This document shows positions 34,401-48,077 of a stretch of DNA of 64,000 nucleotides, piece after piece. The translations under genes were made by a program, and so were the position numbers. The DNA is from Oreocharis arfaki. Taxonomy: Eukaryota > Chordata > Aves > Passeriformes > Paramythiidae. Position 1 is the stretch's first letter; every line of letters starts with the position of its first letter. The DNA lies in NCBI GenBank assembly GCA_013398015.1, contig VZRR01005745.1, forward strand, positions 124,001-188,000, written 5' to 3'. The notes beneath the pieces are model-generated. The model did no database searches. It saw nothing but the letters and a program-made list of their open reading frames with translations, and had not been told where the DNA came from.

Positions 34401-37400
34401 TAAGTTTGCTGTTTGTGTGAATCTCAAATTAGGCATGAAAAAGTGAAGAAAGCAAATTGTTTCCTGTGAAAACTTTTAGTTCATGTTATATACCAATTAC
34501 TCAGAATTAAGAACTTTTCATCAGGGAAGAGAAAAGAAGCAAAATATTTAATTTCTTTAATTGATATCCATTTTTCCTTCAACCGTATGTGTCGTTCTCT
34601 GTACATCTTCCAGATTCTGGAGAGGTCTTATTCCTGCTCTTCCTAATTCTTTTTGTTCTGGATGGCTTTGTAAAATTTACAAGAATTAGCAATAATTTTC
34701 TTTTAAATTCCTAGAGTCTAAATAAACTACATAAGCAAAACCACAGATTCTGTTGCATGTTAGCATGAAAATCTTCACATGATTCATCACCCAAGTGAAG
34801 AGGCTTTTGATGGAGTCTACAGTTCTTCGTTCTTGGTTTAACAAAGTTAATGAGTTATGTGTGCAGAGCACCAACTGTCAATGGGTTTCAGTGGGCATGG
34901 CTTTTCTTTGTTTTATCCACCCTTGAACTGTTCAACGGCTTTCAAACATCCCTTCTATTTCTTCCTGTTCCTCATTTTGGATCTTTTTTTTTTTCAATGA
35001 AGCTTCTCATTTGAGTTGGCCTCCCCTATTCCACGTTCTGTGTCAAAGCTTCAAGTTACAGAGGAAGGCCCAATAAATCCCTGTAGTCGTAAGCTGAATC
35101 ATGTTCGCTTAGTCCCGTGCAAAATTAATTGCATGAGGGGTTTTAGCTAGGTTTAAACAAATTCAGGGAGAATGGAATTTCCAGAAATACTGGCTAGAAG
35201 TTCTAAATTCTAGAAATTTAGACATCTTAACCCAGTGATAACTTAGTGTGAACTTGCAGAACTGATTTTCTTTCCCTGTGCCCAAACCGAGCTTCCAGAA
35301 TGTGTGAATTGGGGTGGATTTTCACACAAATTGACAAAAAGCCACTTCTGACATAAACGAGAAAAGCATTATGGCTTTATCATGGACATTTTATATATGA
35401 TTTTGTTTTATGTCATAATAGTAAGTGGATGTTCTGGTGAAATTCATCTTTCCTACATAGAAGAATTATTGTGAAGGTGCTCATCTTGAAAAGATTCATC
35501 CTAAAAAGTTATTTTTGGCAACACTGTAGGCAACTTAAAGCTGATCTTTTAATGAGAAATGTCAGACAACAAAGAAGTACACCCACCAAAGCTCTCTGGG
35601 TTTTATTCTTTGAATGGTAAAGGCTCTTTTTTGCCAGTAAGACTCATTTCCTACAGAAAGTCTTTGTAATTGTACCTTCTTAGGGAAATTGCTGAAATAA
35701 AACCGAACAAACATTTTGTTTTAAAACACTTGAATGGTTAAATATTGTTTTGGATTAAATGAAAATTCCTAATTCCTTGTTGAAAGTTGCTGCTTCGTTC
35801 TGCTGAAGTATCTTGCTTTGTGAAAGAGATGTGTTAAAAGCATTAATGAATTAACATGGAGGTAGCTAGTGTTACACCCATTTACTACGTGACCGTTACA
35901 TTTGTAAAGGGTTACCAAATTACTGAAGTATTAACTGATTGTTAGCATGGTAACAGATGACTTATAACCAAATCTAATAGGATCTATTGATGTCCTCAGT
36001 AAACATTAAGGTGTGTGAACCAAGTGTGCAAAATGTTTATAGCACACTTTGTGGGTTTGAAGTTTTTGTAAACTACTTAGAAAGATACCTTTTAGTTTTA
36101 AATCATGATGCCCACAACAGTTTGACCTAATTATTTCACCTTGCTAAATAATTCTCTTGCTCATGTATTCTCTCCAGGATCATATTGTTTTTTCCTGTGA
36201 CAATTGAAAAAAAAATTGAGAACAGAGACACCTCTCAGAGTAACTGAAAGGGTTTTTCTTAAAACTCACAAAGCCTGAAGTAGCAGCTGACTGTGCAGCA
36301 GGAAGACTAAGACAGAGCAAGAGAGTAGAGGAAACAAAAGTCAGGAACAAGAAAAAGTAGGACTTTTATAGTACAGAATGAAAGGGAAGCTTGGTATTTT
36401 CAAATGCGGCAATCCAGCATGACAATATACCCATTCACTTTCTGTGGATGAGAATTTCTGCAAATAAAGTCTTGCAAAGTTTGGACCAGATTCAGCTTTT
36501 AGTGGTAAGGGTCCTCAGGTGGCTGGCTCTTGCTACTTTTGGCTGCTAATAAGTGAAGCTGTACCTGTGGCTTCTGAGTAAAAAAGTCAGCCATAATTGT
36601 CAGCAGATTTTGCAAGTGATGTTTTGATGCAAGTTTCTGCAGACACTCTTACCTCCCTTGTCTAAACAGGAACACACTCTTCTGGCATGGTTTTACAAAG
36701 TGGTAGATTACTTACATAACAGTTTTTTCTTGCTAGGCAAGGGAGAAGTACCTGATGTTCTGTATGACATTCAAAACTAATCGAGAATTGGTTGTAGTAA
36801 ATTTTACAGGTTTTTCAAAAGGCTTCACTTTGTATAGAAACTGGAAAGTTTTCTGTTTCTCTTATGCTATTTCACTTGCACAATAGCCTTGTCTGAATAT
36901 AGACTTGAACTGGTGAATGTCTCAGAATATAGCTCAGTCCTTAGCTCCACTAGACATGTAGAGCAAGGGGAATTAATTTGAAAGAACAAATACAGTGAAA
37001 ATAGCTTTTTTTTGTAAGTACAGGAGTGCAGAGATGCAAAAGGCAACCATATGAGATGCACAGGTTTTCATACAACCTACAGTTTTGTTTACCTTTTCAC
37101 ACATAGCATTTATAATTGTTCAGAAATCAACTAAAAGCTCTTGTATTTCTCCTTTCTGTGTTATTCTTTCTGGTTGATGAGGTTTCAGTTTATAGTGAAG
37201 ATTGATTCCTTGAGGTCATGACCTTGTAGTTAGTGCTATTAAATAAAAATCTGCTTCGCTGCAGTTTTTCAGTTCTTTTTGTACAATGAGCTTGTCTCCT
37301 CTGGGTTGATGATATCTTGTGAATATTATTATTGTGTCTACTTTAATAACCGACATTTCTCATTTCAAGTATCTCAAGTGATCTCAACAAAACTGGTCTC

Positions 37401-40400
37401 AGGATTTGTCCTTAAGAAACTGCCTTGTTCACTTTTCTGTAGCAGATTCTGTTGAGCACTAGCAGTTCTTCCCATTTTGCCGTTTTCTTTCTTACCTCAA
37501 TTGCGCTGGTTACTTTTTTTGTCCCCATTTACGTGGTTACTTTGCCTGTAGCACCGTGTGAAGCACTCTATGGAAGTCCTCATTAGATCAGCATATCCTA
37601 ATCTTTCGAGAACCAGGAATCGTCTTTTCCAGGGTATTGTGTCAGTAATGCATAATGCTGCATTATTTCTGCACTGTATTTTGTTAGAGAAGAAACCCTT
37701 GCATTTCAGTCATAAGAACTAGAAAGAGTGTCTGTCATCTGTAGTTTCATGTCGTGCTTCAGTTACTGCAGTCCTTTCATTTTAATTTTGCTGGTCAGGT
37801 ACATACAGTACTGTCCAGCTGTTAGCTGGACTAGCTTTAGTGGTTCCCCTGACTGCCTTACTGACTCTGGCTCCTTTTGATCACGATGTTGCCGTGCACC
37901 TCATCTGTTACTGAGTTGGATGGATGATACTGCTTTCTCTTACTATTTATCTGTCTTCTCTGTTTACCCTTGTTTAACTGATTTTCTTCTGTGAATGTGA
38001 AGACCAGTTATGGAGGCTACATTATTTTCTCCTGACTTCTGGTGTTTTTAAATTTTTTTATCAGTCTTGCTAGACTTTTTTTAGACATTTGTTGTCCAAG
38101 GTATTCATGTTGACCTTCTTACAGTTTCCCTGAATATACGTAAGTGGCTGAACATCCTGGTTCTTTCCTTGTAGCAGCATTTTCTTAAGATGCCTGTCAG
38201 TTTTTATTATCTTGTGCAAAAAAAAAAAGGATAATTCTGTTGCAAATCAGGCAGGCTTTTATCTCAAGACATTTTTCCTGTCTGGAGCAGTCTTTACTAA
38301 ATTTGCCATGTGCTAATCAGTTTAGCTCTTCCGATGTAAAAGGAGAGTGCTTTTCTTGCTCCTATGAATATGGTTTTCAATTTCTGCATAAAGGTTTCCT
38401 TTTGGTTAATTGGCTGTTCACACTTGTGTATCTTGTGATTTCTGAATTATTTTAATTAAATCCAAATGTGCAGCGGTAACTTGAATGCGTAACACCTACC
38501 TGACAACACAACTGCTTATGGCCTCTTCTTATATAAGAGGCAGAATTTTTTATTCTGGTTATTTTAAAGAATTTTAACGTAAGTATTCAGGCACTTTATG
38601 CATGATACAGTTAGTTATTCTTTTCCTCATATCCTATATGCCTTTAAGCTCCTTAGGCAGTAAAACATGGAAGTATGCCCAGTGTGATTCGGTTACTATT
38701 TTAATATATTATCATATGAAGTAATATATTTAATAAATTAAATCTGAATTTATTATTAAACTGAGGTTTTTTTCATAAGTGGGATGATTCAGTATTTGTA
38801 ACTGGAAAAATTCCTTTGTTTATAAAATTTAATTGGAAATGGAACTGCTTGCATATAATTGATCTCTGAAGAGTTGCTTCTAATTAAAACATAATTTTGG
38901 ACTAGGATTTTTTTTGCTCTGCTTTTGCCCTTCCTTCCTCTGAGTGGAGCTTGATGTTAGAAGTGGTCTTTGTCTTGCTACTGTGTGCTGTTTCCTGCCT
39001 GTTCAGTTACATGTATGTAGCCTTTGGTAATTTTGCAGATGATCAAATACTTAATAGCAAATATTTTTAAATTAGGGTTTCTAACATAATGACACTTTAG
39101 GAAAAGGTTTGCTTGGTATCTCACTGGCTATACAGGAGTCTTCAACTCATATTTAGAAGTAGGTGCACAGCTTGAGAAAGCCTGTAGTTCTGCTTCCCTT
39201 ACAAGAAGGTGTCTGAGACAGCTCGGGATTCTATGATTGATTATGTCCTTGATAAAGTCCCAGGATGGACGACATTTGCTGCCTAACTATTCTCAATCCC
39301 CCTGGGAAGAAGGTGATAGAGTGGATTGTTGTGTGCCACAATTTGTCATGCGTATTTAGTCATGTTGTAATAGTATGAAGTTAGGACTTGGGTAGTTCAT
39401 GTAAGTAATTGGTAATTAGTTAGTAATTGAAAGTATATAGCAACTAATAGGTTAAACTTTTTCTTTAAATCCTGCTGGATGCAAACTGACATCACACTGC
39501 AAAGGTCACCTCCTCGTCTTTTCTGGGAGCTGTTTTCGTTGCGAGTGTTTCTGGCCCGGTTCAGGCCTGAGTAAATATTGGTGCGTGAGCCCAGTTCTGC
39601 CCCAGCCCTTACGAACAATGGTCGCCACTGCACCATTTTGTGCTCTGAAATGGAACACGACTGTCCTCTCTAAGGATAGTTCTCCAAACCTGTAGGTGAG
39701 GATCTTGTCCTGTGTGAGCAGATGAAATGTGGTACCTCTCTTTTGTTGAAATAGCTACTGGGGTTGTGACACCTACAAGATTTTTGTCAGGAGGCACTAT
39801 TTCCTGAGCACAAGAGAAATGGAACAGGAGCGTGACTTGAAATGTGCCAGTTAGATGTTATTTTAGTCACATTTTTCTTAAGAGCACAATGATTTGGGGT
39901 GAGAGACAATATTTTGTTTGTCATCAGGCTTAAACATTTCAGTGACACTTTTTTTCTCCTTTTACCAATATATTCCTTGTCACTGATGATCAGTAACTGT
40001 AGACAAAACCACTGCTTCAGAGAAATCCTTGAGTCTCCTTTGCTTGGTGGCCATAGTAAATGAAGCTACTGGGCAATGATGCTTAGACATCTGTTTGACA
40101 GTGATTACTTGTGTTCTTTTCTATCTCCCATTTTGTCTCATTGTGCTATCATACCATGAGACAGGCTGTAAATCTTTGAGCCAATAGCTTCCTTATACAA
40201 TATGTCTCTACTGTCTTTTACATTCTGTGGTCCAGCCTGTGAAGTGTGATTATTCCGATCCTTTCACACTGTAGCATGCCCAGTACTCCCTCCTCCTTTG
40301 CGTCTCTGTCGTGCTTTCATTTTGTGATTTGAGGTTTGCACTTGTGCTGATTTGTCTGGCAAGGAGTTCTTAGGTCAATGTTAGTTTTTCCTTGCTATGG

Positions 40401-43400
40401 GACACAGGCAGTGTTCTATTGAACAGAGTGGTGGAAACCCAAAGGTAACTTATCAGTGCTGAACTCTTGCACAGCAGGCCGATGAACCAGTTAAATTATG
40501 TCATTTTAATAGCTCAAGGGTATAATGAATGGGCTTGTAAATTCTACTGCTGACATCTTTTTTTTTCCACTTGCTTGTTTTTGTGAATTGATGGTCATCT
40601 TGGGTGTACCTACTTTAATCCTATATTTTACAAGTGTTAGAACCGTTTGTTACTGGAATCAGTAACTATAATAGAAAGTGGATACATCAGCTTTTTGAGA
40701 TGCATTCAGCAGCAGGACTGATGAGCAGATTTTTATCTAAAGCATCACATTGAACAAAATATGACTAAACATAAATCCTGTCACTGAGTGCTCAGTCATT
40801 TGTACTGTCTGCAGATCATTCCCTACAGTAGTGTAATGGCTGTAAAAATAATGGATGTTTTGTTGATTCTTCTGATTTTATTTTTTTGTTGTGGGTTTTT
40901 TTGTTTGGGTTTTTTAAATAAATTGTTTTCATGGCAAAAGATGATGTTTGAAATATTAATTGTATTATATTACCATATTTCTGTTTGCCAAGATGGTAGC
41001 AAGGTAAAAGATGGGGTTCCCCATTGGAGCATTTGACTCTTTATGCTTTACTGTCCTTGAATGGAGAAATAACACTAGTGATCATGAAAATAGTATGCTT
41101 GGCATATTATAAAAATCTGTGTTGGAAGAATAACTACGTTATCATCTCTATTTAGGAAAATGCAGGGTAAATTCAATTACTTTCTTCACCCTGCTTTGCA
41201 AGCAAATATTGAATATTCAGTAACTTGACAGGATATTCTGTTTAGTGGATATGATGCCAAGTCATATAGCTATAAAGACTGAACTTTCTCCTATATATTT
41301 TGAACATGTATTAAGGGTGCACAAAAGGGGAATCTCAACTGCAAAGTAAAGGGACATTAGACCTGAATAATATAATTTTTATTAGTTTTAGTAATTCTGT
41401 ATAATGCTGCTTGTAGCTCTTCCTGTTTCTGTGCTTTTTAGTTAATCTGAAAATAAAAATTACAAACATTTCACTAACAATTTTTAGAACTCAGAATTTA
41501 TAAGGGGTTAAAGTTTGAATATAATTTTACCTTTCTTTGTGGAAAAATTGCTTGAGTAGGTCAAGTTTTCAAGGCTTTTGGATTCAGTCCAAGTTCTTGC
41601 ATGTTAACTATAAAAGTTTGTATAACTCAGACAAGGTGACTAAATATTAACTAGAGTTTTGAAATGTTATTTTTCAAATTACATGGAAATGTTTCCATGA
41701 TCTATATACAGTTAGATATTGTTTTATATTTGTATTAAACTTCCTTTTTTTCTTAGAAGCCTTCTAAATAAGCTTAAAAAAAAAAATCACCTTTTGCCCA
41801 GTGAACTTCCGAACACCTATGAAAATAAAATGTGCCTCAGTTGGTAATGTTGAGAAAAGACAAATGTGTGAGAAGTTGATGTGTTCTGTGCACATTCCAA
41901 GAGCAGCAATAACATAAGAAAACCTTCCCCAATTCGTTCCAGTAAGGGAACACAATAAATCCAGCTTAGTTTACTACTACCCAAAATTAAATGGAAAGAT
42001 AAAAAAGAAAGTGGAATTCAAATAAAATTCCATTAAGACTTGGTGTTAGTAGCTATGCCTCATTATGGGCATAGACAAATTTACCCTGTTGTTCCATCCT
42101 ACCTACATTTTATGTCGTCTTATTTGTTTTGGTTTATTTCATATTTTTATTATATCCAGTACAAGGAGGAATTACTGACATTTCTGGTTGTTCTAGTTCT
42201 GCGTGCATCTGGGTTGTCAGTCATGTTGTTGTTGGCAGCATTCCAGCACCAGTCTGCAGAGGAACTAACACTTGCTATTTACAATTTTTTTTCTTTTGTA
42301 CAGTGATAATTTTACTTTACCATGTGACAGTATTCCTCAGATTTCCTATATTTTGAAAGACTTTTTTTTTTAACTTCACTGAGAATGCAAATGGGATTGC
42401 ATCCCAGCTGAAGCTGCAAGAAGTGAAGGATTGCCCAGCGAGCATTTAGAGCATGCTGTATGTGATCATTCATGTGCACCATCATGGCACGTTGGGCATG
42501 TCCCAAGCTAAACTTCAGAATACTTTTTTTTTTGCAGTTGTTGGTTTTGCTGTTTTGAATTGAGATACTGAAACAAGACAAACTTGTTTTCCTCGTGTTC
42601 TTAGTAATAACCTGTGTTGCAGGTTCTAGAACAGAGTGAGTGAGCCCTGTTTGAAGCAGTGCTGGCATTTTACCCTGTATTTATTCAAAGCTGTGCTTCC
42701 ATTGACTTCAGCTTTAGTTGGCAATGCTTAGCAATCCTGTCCAGCCAAATCCAGGTTTATGTCAGGCACAGAACAAAACACAGCAGTGACCCCTGTGAAG
42801 AAGTTTGCATTGATAGGAAAGTTTGTTTAAGCCATAAGGGTTTTAGCTGTTCCCTAGATCTCATTCTTCTGATCAAAATACTACGTGTAATGTCGCAGGC
42901 TCTGATGACTCCTGTCAGCCTCACTGGAGTTGTGGTATTCTGGAAACAGTTAATATTTCAGTGAGTCGAAGCCATCTTGTTGCTCAGCAGAGTTGGGTGG
43001 TGTTGTGCCTCATACTCGTGCAGAAAGCTGAAAAATCTAGGGCAGCATGAAAATGTGGGACACTGAAATAAATTACTGAAACTGAGATAGTGTTGAGGAT
43101 ATAGGAAGCTTGGAAGCTTAGTAGAAAGTCAGTGACCTGAAATCTGTAGACCCAGGGAAATGTATCTGTGGGAGGGTCTAGATACCTGAGGATTTGCTGC
43201 TTGCACAGTAAAAAACACACAGATGCGGGGGATCTCTCAACTCCGTGTGTATTTTATACTATAGATGTAGATGACCATGCCAGCCAGGATTTAACACATG
43301 CAATTGTGTGTTTCATGGTTAAGGATTCTGAGTATGGATGATAGCTGGGCTTGGGCAATGTGTGTTAGATTGCTGACATGCATTCTCAGGGTAAAACTTG

Positions 43401-46400
43401 TCTCATTTTATCTGTACTTTAATAATTATTGGGCAAGTGTCTTTTCTGCAATAATGCTCTGTGGAGACAAAAGAAAGTTATACAGCTTCAGGTTTTGGAG
43501 CAAGATGCATGTTTTCCAAGTCTCTGCCGTGGGATAGGTCAGTCACTTCCTTTTTTAGTTCCTTAGTTCCGATTACTGCCTTTTCAAGCTGAGAGAGCTA
43601 CTGAGGAAATCAGGCTGTATAAGATTCACTTCTCACCTGTTTTGGTCCTAGCTATAGATTTGGTCTTGACATTGTCATACATGATGTAGTTATATATTTT
43701 CTTCTCATTCTTTATCTTTCAGCAGTAAAGACGTGGTTTGTATATCTTCTGGGAGGGAACTGAAGCAGTGCTTGTTATGCCCTGCCCTTACATGCCCGTG
43801 CTGTGAGTCTGAAGGGGGCAGAACAAAGGCTACCACGTTACAGGGTACAACAAATGGGAAGAAGTTATTTTTATTTCAAGTGTTACAAATGTGTCAGTTC
43901 TTCAGGTACTGCTAAGTAACATTTGTTTCATAATAAAGGTAACTTAAAAAGTTACTTTTCCCCTCCTGGAATTTGCTGATGCCCTTATTACAACTCGGCC
44001 ATCTCCTGGAATAGGCGACACAGGCATGTGTCCTAGAGATAAACAGACCTCTTCAAAGCACTGTTTTGATTTATTCCTAGAGTTTGTTCATTATGTGTGT
44101 TGGATGGAGACTGGAGACCTCTGAATAATTATTATGGTTGTGTAATTAAAGACTAGCATAATACATATGCACAGAAGTGCAAGATTAAGATAAAATGCAC
44201 ATTGTTGTATTTTCTCATTTTATTTTGGTGTATTGACTCTGCAGTTATTTTTGGCAGTTACTCTTTGGTTTTGATTTTTTTATAATTAAAAGATTACAGA
44301 CACTGCATTATGTGACGTTTTTAATCAGCCTTTCAAGTTAGATATTTAGAGGTAGAAAGTTGAGACCCAACTCCAACTAAAGGTCCGTTTCACTTTGTGA
44401 TACTTCAAAAATCTGATCTTGATATACATTTGTAATTTTTCACTATGCTTAACATGTCCACTTTGAGGAAGTCTATGGCATGGATGAATGTAGAGATAAC
44501 GGCCATGACGGGCTGGGATTTAAAGTTTTGGGACCCATCTCTTCTCTAAGAGCTCTTATTACTAAACTGTTTTTCTTTCTTTCAAGACTAGAGAATTCTA
44601 AGAACTGAAATATGCTGCCATGTACACCAGTAGCTAAGAAGGAAGGAGCTGCTGTCTGCACACAGCAGAAGTACAATCCAACACGGGCAGGCTGGACTTA
44701 ATCTTTTGCTGACTTAATGATTATTCTGTAGCCAAAGGCAGTGCCTGGTAGCTGGAGATTTCTCTTTTATCCATAATGTAGTTTATCTAAGTAGGTCTAA
44801 GGAGCTTTGTCTTTAGGAAGATATCCCAGCAAATTTTCCAGACTTACTGGATTTTCAAACTTCTTTTCCAAGTTATTTATTATGCTTTATCACTCTGTAT
44901 TTTGTATACATTTTGATTTTAGTTCATGGTCCTAGTCCCAAAACTTCCTTGCAAAGTTCTTGTGCACTGCTAAGGACCTTTATGAATTGTTTATGTTGTT
45001 GGGATTGTTTGGCAGTAGATTGGTGGCCTGTGGAAACATTGCAAAAAGCAAATCCAGGAGATAGAACAGTACCAGCTCACAAAACCAGGAGAACCTGTTC
45101 ATGCTGAGAAATGAGGAAACATAAGTGTATGTGTGCAGAAGCACCAGTCGTCTTGGAAGAAATTGCTGAATTTAGAAAACTGTTTTCAAATCTGCTGAGT
45201 ACAAATGAATTACGACTGAAATGAAAGCTACTGAGAAAAATGGTAATAGCCCTTTTATTTGGGAGCTAGAATGTTAGCCTTTACTTGTGTTTTATCACCC
45301 ACACTGCAAAGTCTGTAGTCAGCATGCGTTATACTTATGCTCTGCCACACCATACTCGTAAAATCTGTTGTGTCTAAAATTTCCTTTTCTAGATTTATCT
45401 TGCTCGAGTACTATAATGGGAAGTGTTATAATTGCCTGGTAAAGGGTTTTGATTAAATCGATTTTCCTGTGTCTAATGTAGGTCTGTTTTAATCTTGAAA
45501 AGATATTGCAGGTTTGTATGCCCCTTAAGAGGTTGTGAAGATGCAGCATTCTAACAAGCCTGCCCTGCATGACCTTGCCGCGACGCTGCAATTTCTTTCT
45601 CCCTTTTTCCGCTCGTCTCCGTGTGCACAGCTCCTTGGCAGGTTACAGAACAAAGTAGGACCTCCCAGGGCTTTGCTGCTATGGTAGCATAGTTAAAATA
45701 TAACATACATATGTTAATAAAGGACAGTAAAATTCAATTTGTAGGCTGTGACCTCTTCTGAACTCACACTTCTGACCTCTAAGACTGTAATCTCAGCAAT
45801 GTTTAAAGTTGGAATAAACTATCATTGTGGCAAAAGCAGCAGTCCTGCCCTTTTGCTCTCTTGCCAGCGTTGGTTTTGCCAGCTCAGCTCTGCTATGGTT
45901 GTATAGTAAACCAGATCAGGGCACACGTCTGACTGAAAAATACTTCCTTACCCCTATTTAGGATTAAGCTGTATTGTTGCATTCATATTTTCTCTTCAGA
46001 AAGATGTTATAGTTGGGTATTGACGTATCTGACCTCTTTACTTGCACTCAGTGCGTGTATCTGAAAGAGGCAAATAGAAAAAGACCACAAAAATTCTTGC
46101 TTTGAAGGACTGATACAGATTCTATTTAATCAATTTACTAATATATCACTAGAAAGGATTTTTTTTCACATTGAAGTTAATGCTTTTTCTTTTCAATTTA
46201 GCCTTGCATTTTTTTAAAGGAAGTGAATATGAAATAAAACAAACTTTTCTTTCCTACTGCATATTACTAAGAAATGGGTTGTCTTAACCGAAACAAAGTT
46301 TTCTTTTTGGAAAAAAAAAACCCCCACACCTCAGTGAACCTCAGTGTTTTGGATGTTTTTGTTTGGTTTGAGATTTTGTTTGAGAATTGAAAATCAGTGA

Positions 46401-47917
46401 GCTCACTTGAACTTCAGTACTTAGTATAGCTTCTAATAGATATCATGTATTATTCTTTGAACATCGTGTTTGACTGCCAAAAATGCTCAAAAGATGAAAT
46501 AAATGTGTATAGGAAATAATAGTAGTCGACTTATAGAAAATACAGTATTAGCACATTGGATAAGGGGAATTGGGTCTGCAGTTCAGAGTAGGCACTGTGG
46601 GAACATGAGATTTTTGACAGTAAGATTATCTGTATTTCAGAGTTTTCTGTAACAGCAAGCTTTTAATGATGTGTATTTGTTTTAATTCCAGAACAGGAAT
46701 ATTAAAAGAAAGCTGAAATTATACCAGTGAACTCCATTCTCTCCTTTACTTTTATTTAAAGATAACCTAAGAACAAGAGGGTTCAAGAGAAATAATATTT
46801 ATTAAGACAAAACTTTTATTACTTTTTCTATGCATACATCTGCTTTTTCTCTGAGGATTTTAAATTTTAGTTTTTCAACCAAGAATATCTTCTAGTAACC
46901 AGCATGTGAAAAGCATTGTTCCAGGAATTGTGGGAGCATATTGCAATGAAGGTTTCAGTTTGCAGAGTAGAATGTTACACCACTCTTTATCAACTGTAGC
47001 ATAATATAGTATACAACCCCTCCTTTTTTTTTTTTTTTTTTTTGATGATAGTGATGAGAATAGGAAAACATTTTTTAGCAGCAGGATGACTACAAGGGGC
47101 CGTTCTGTTATGCTGTCTTATGGTGTACAGTCCTCTAGATACATGGGCATTGGTAGATAGTCCCCTCCATGGGATTGTTCCTGAACTTTGAAACTGGTTG
47201 TTCTAGTAGGCCTGCTAAAGACTGATTCCAGTTTTAGTTTTCCTTTTTCCCCCCACTTTTACTTACCAAAAGCAGAATCGGAACTACAGTGAATTAAAAA
47301 TGGGAGACTCAAACCATACAAACCAACCCGTGCTCAGGTTATTGAGTGCCCTATGGTGGAAGTGTTATCCTAGCTTGCCTTTACTTTTTCTTCCACCTAG
47401 TGTACTTTCCTTAAACCTGTCAGATTAATGTTAGACATTTGAAGAATTAATTGGTACTTCCTGGAACAAAGGTGCCTGCTGGTGTCTTGAGCATTGCTTG
47501 CTTCTGCTTTGATATTAAGGTAACACAGTGACAGAAGGCAGATGTTGATGCTGTAAACCAAAAATCTCTGTAACAATTTCACTTCTCCAGTGTAAGCATT
47601 AATATTGCTTTATTTCTAAGTTCTTATTTAAATGATAATGTTTAGAATTAGCTATTACTTGTATGTATATTTTTAGAAATATTTAAAAGCCTCTTTGCAT
47701 GGATGTACTGGTGAAAATGGCACTTGCGAAATGAAGGGTATAATTTTAAACAACTGTAGAAATATTTATAATTTTTTTTTTCTTATAACAAGTTCCATCA
47801 AGAAGAAATGTAGAGTTGGATGCTGGAATTTATATGACAAGAAATGAGCCTATGTTAGAAAATTAAGTTTTTCAGTAACACTTGTTTTCTTCTTCTTTTT
47901 TTTTTTTTTTCTTCCAG
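28406..47917 (+). other. CPEB3: CPEB3 intron 2 (ribozyme-bearing intron in mammals)
   Basis: This 19.5-kb intron runs from GTAAATGAC to an acceptor with a long pyrimidine tract (47883-47915, including a 15-T run) and CCAG. It is AT-rich with many short A and T runs and no clear interspersed repeat or RNA gene. In mammals the same intron contains the HDV-like self-cleaving CPEB3 ribozyme; no sequence here preserves its paired core. Reading through the donor gives 28 further in-frame codons and a stop at 28490-28492. Short ORFs across the intron, the longest about 118 codons on the minus strand at 42312-42668, match nothing I recognise. Confidence 0.85.
47024..47043 (+). repeat. Poly(T) run, 20 bases
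   Basis: An uninterrupted run of 20 T residues lies in CPEB3 intron 2, about 0.9 kb before the next exon. It could be the tail of an old minus-strand retroposon, but no body is recognisable. Confidence 0.85.
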
Positions 47918-48077
47918 GACCGGAATAGGCCCTATGACACTTTTAACTTGCACTCTTTGGAAAATTCCTTAATGGATATGATAAGGACTGATCATGAGCC
48001 TCTGAAAGGTAAACACTACCCTCCCAGTGGCCCACCAATGAGTTTCGCTGATATAATGTGGAGGAATCATTTTACAG
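47918..48077 (+). CDS. CPEB3: CPEB3 exon 3
   Basis: This 160-nt exon encodes residues 301-353 and the first base of Gly354: DRNRPYDTFNLHSLENSLMD, then MIRTDHEPLKGKHYPPSGPP and MSFADIMWRNHFT. This block is nearly invariant among vertebrate CPEB2-4 proteins and lies between the prion-like region and the RRMs. The acceptor is TTCCAG after a long T-rich tract. The donor ACAG|GTTAGG is somewhat weak, and reading through it gives an immediate in-frame TAG at 48080-48082, so retention would truncate the protein. Phase with the neighbours is correct. Confidence 0.97.

Noticed and set aside
42312..42668. Minus-strand ORF of 118 codons in CPEB3 intron 2
   Set aside because: No recognisable domain, ordinary intron composition, and no supporting splice or promoter signals.
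28406..47917. Intact mammalian-type CPEB3 ribozyme
   Set aside because: I looked for the G-rich 5' end, the CAGCAGAA strand, the C-rich P1 partner and the P4 hairpin; they do not occur together anywhere in the intron.
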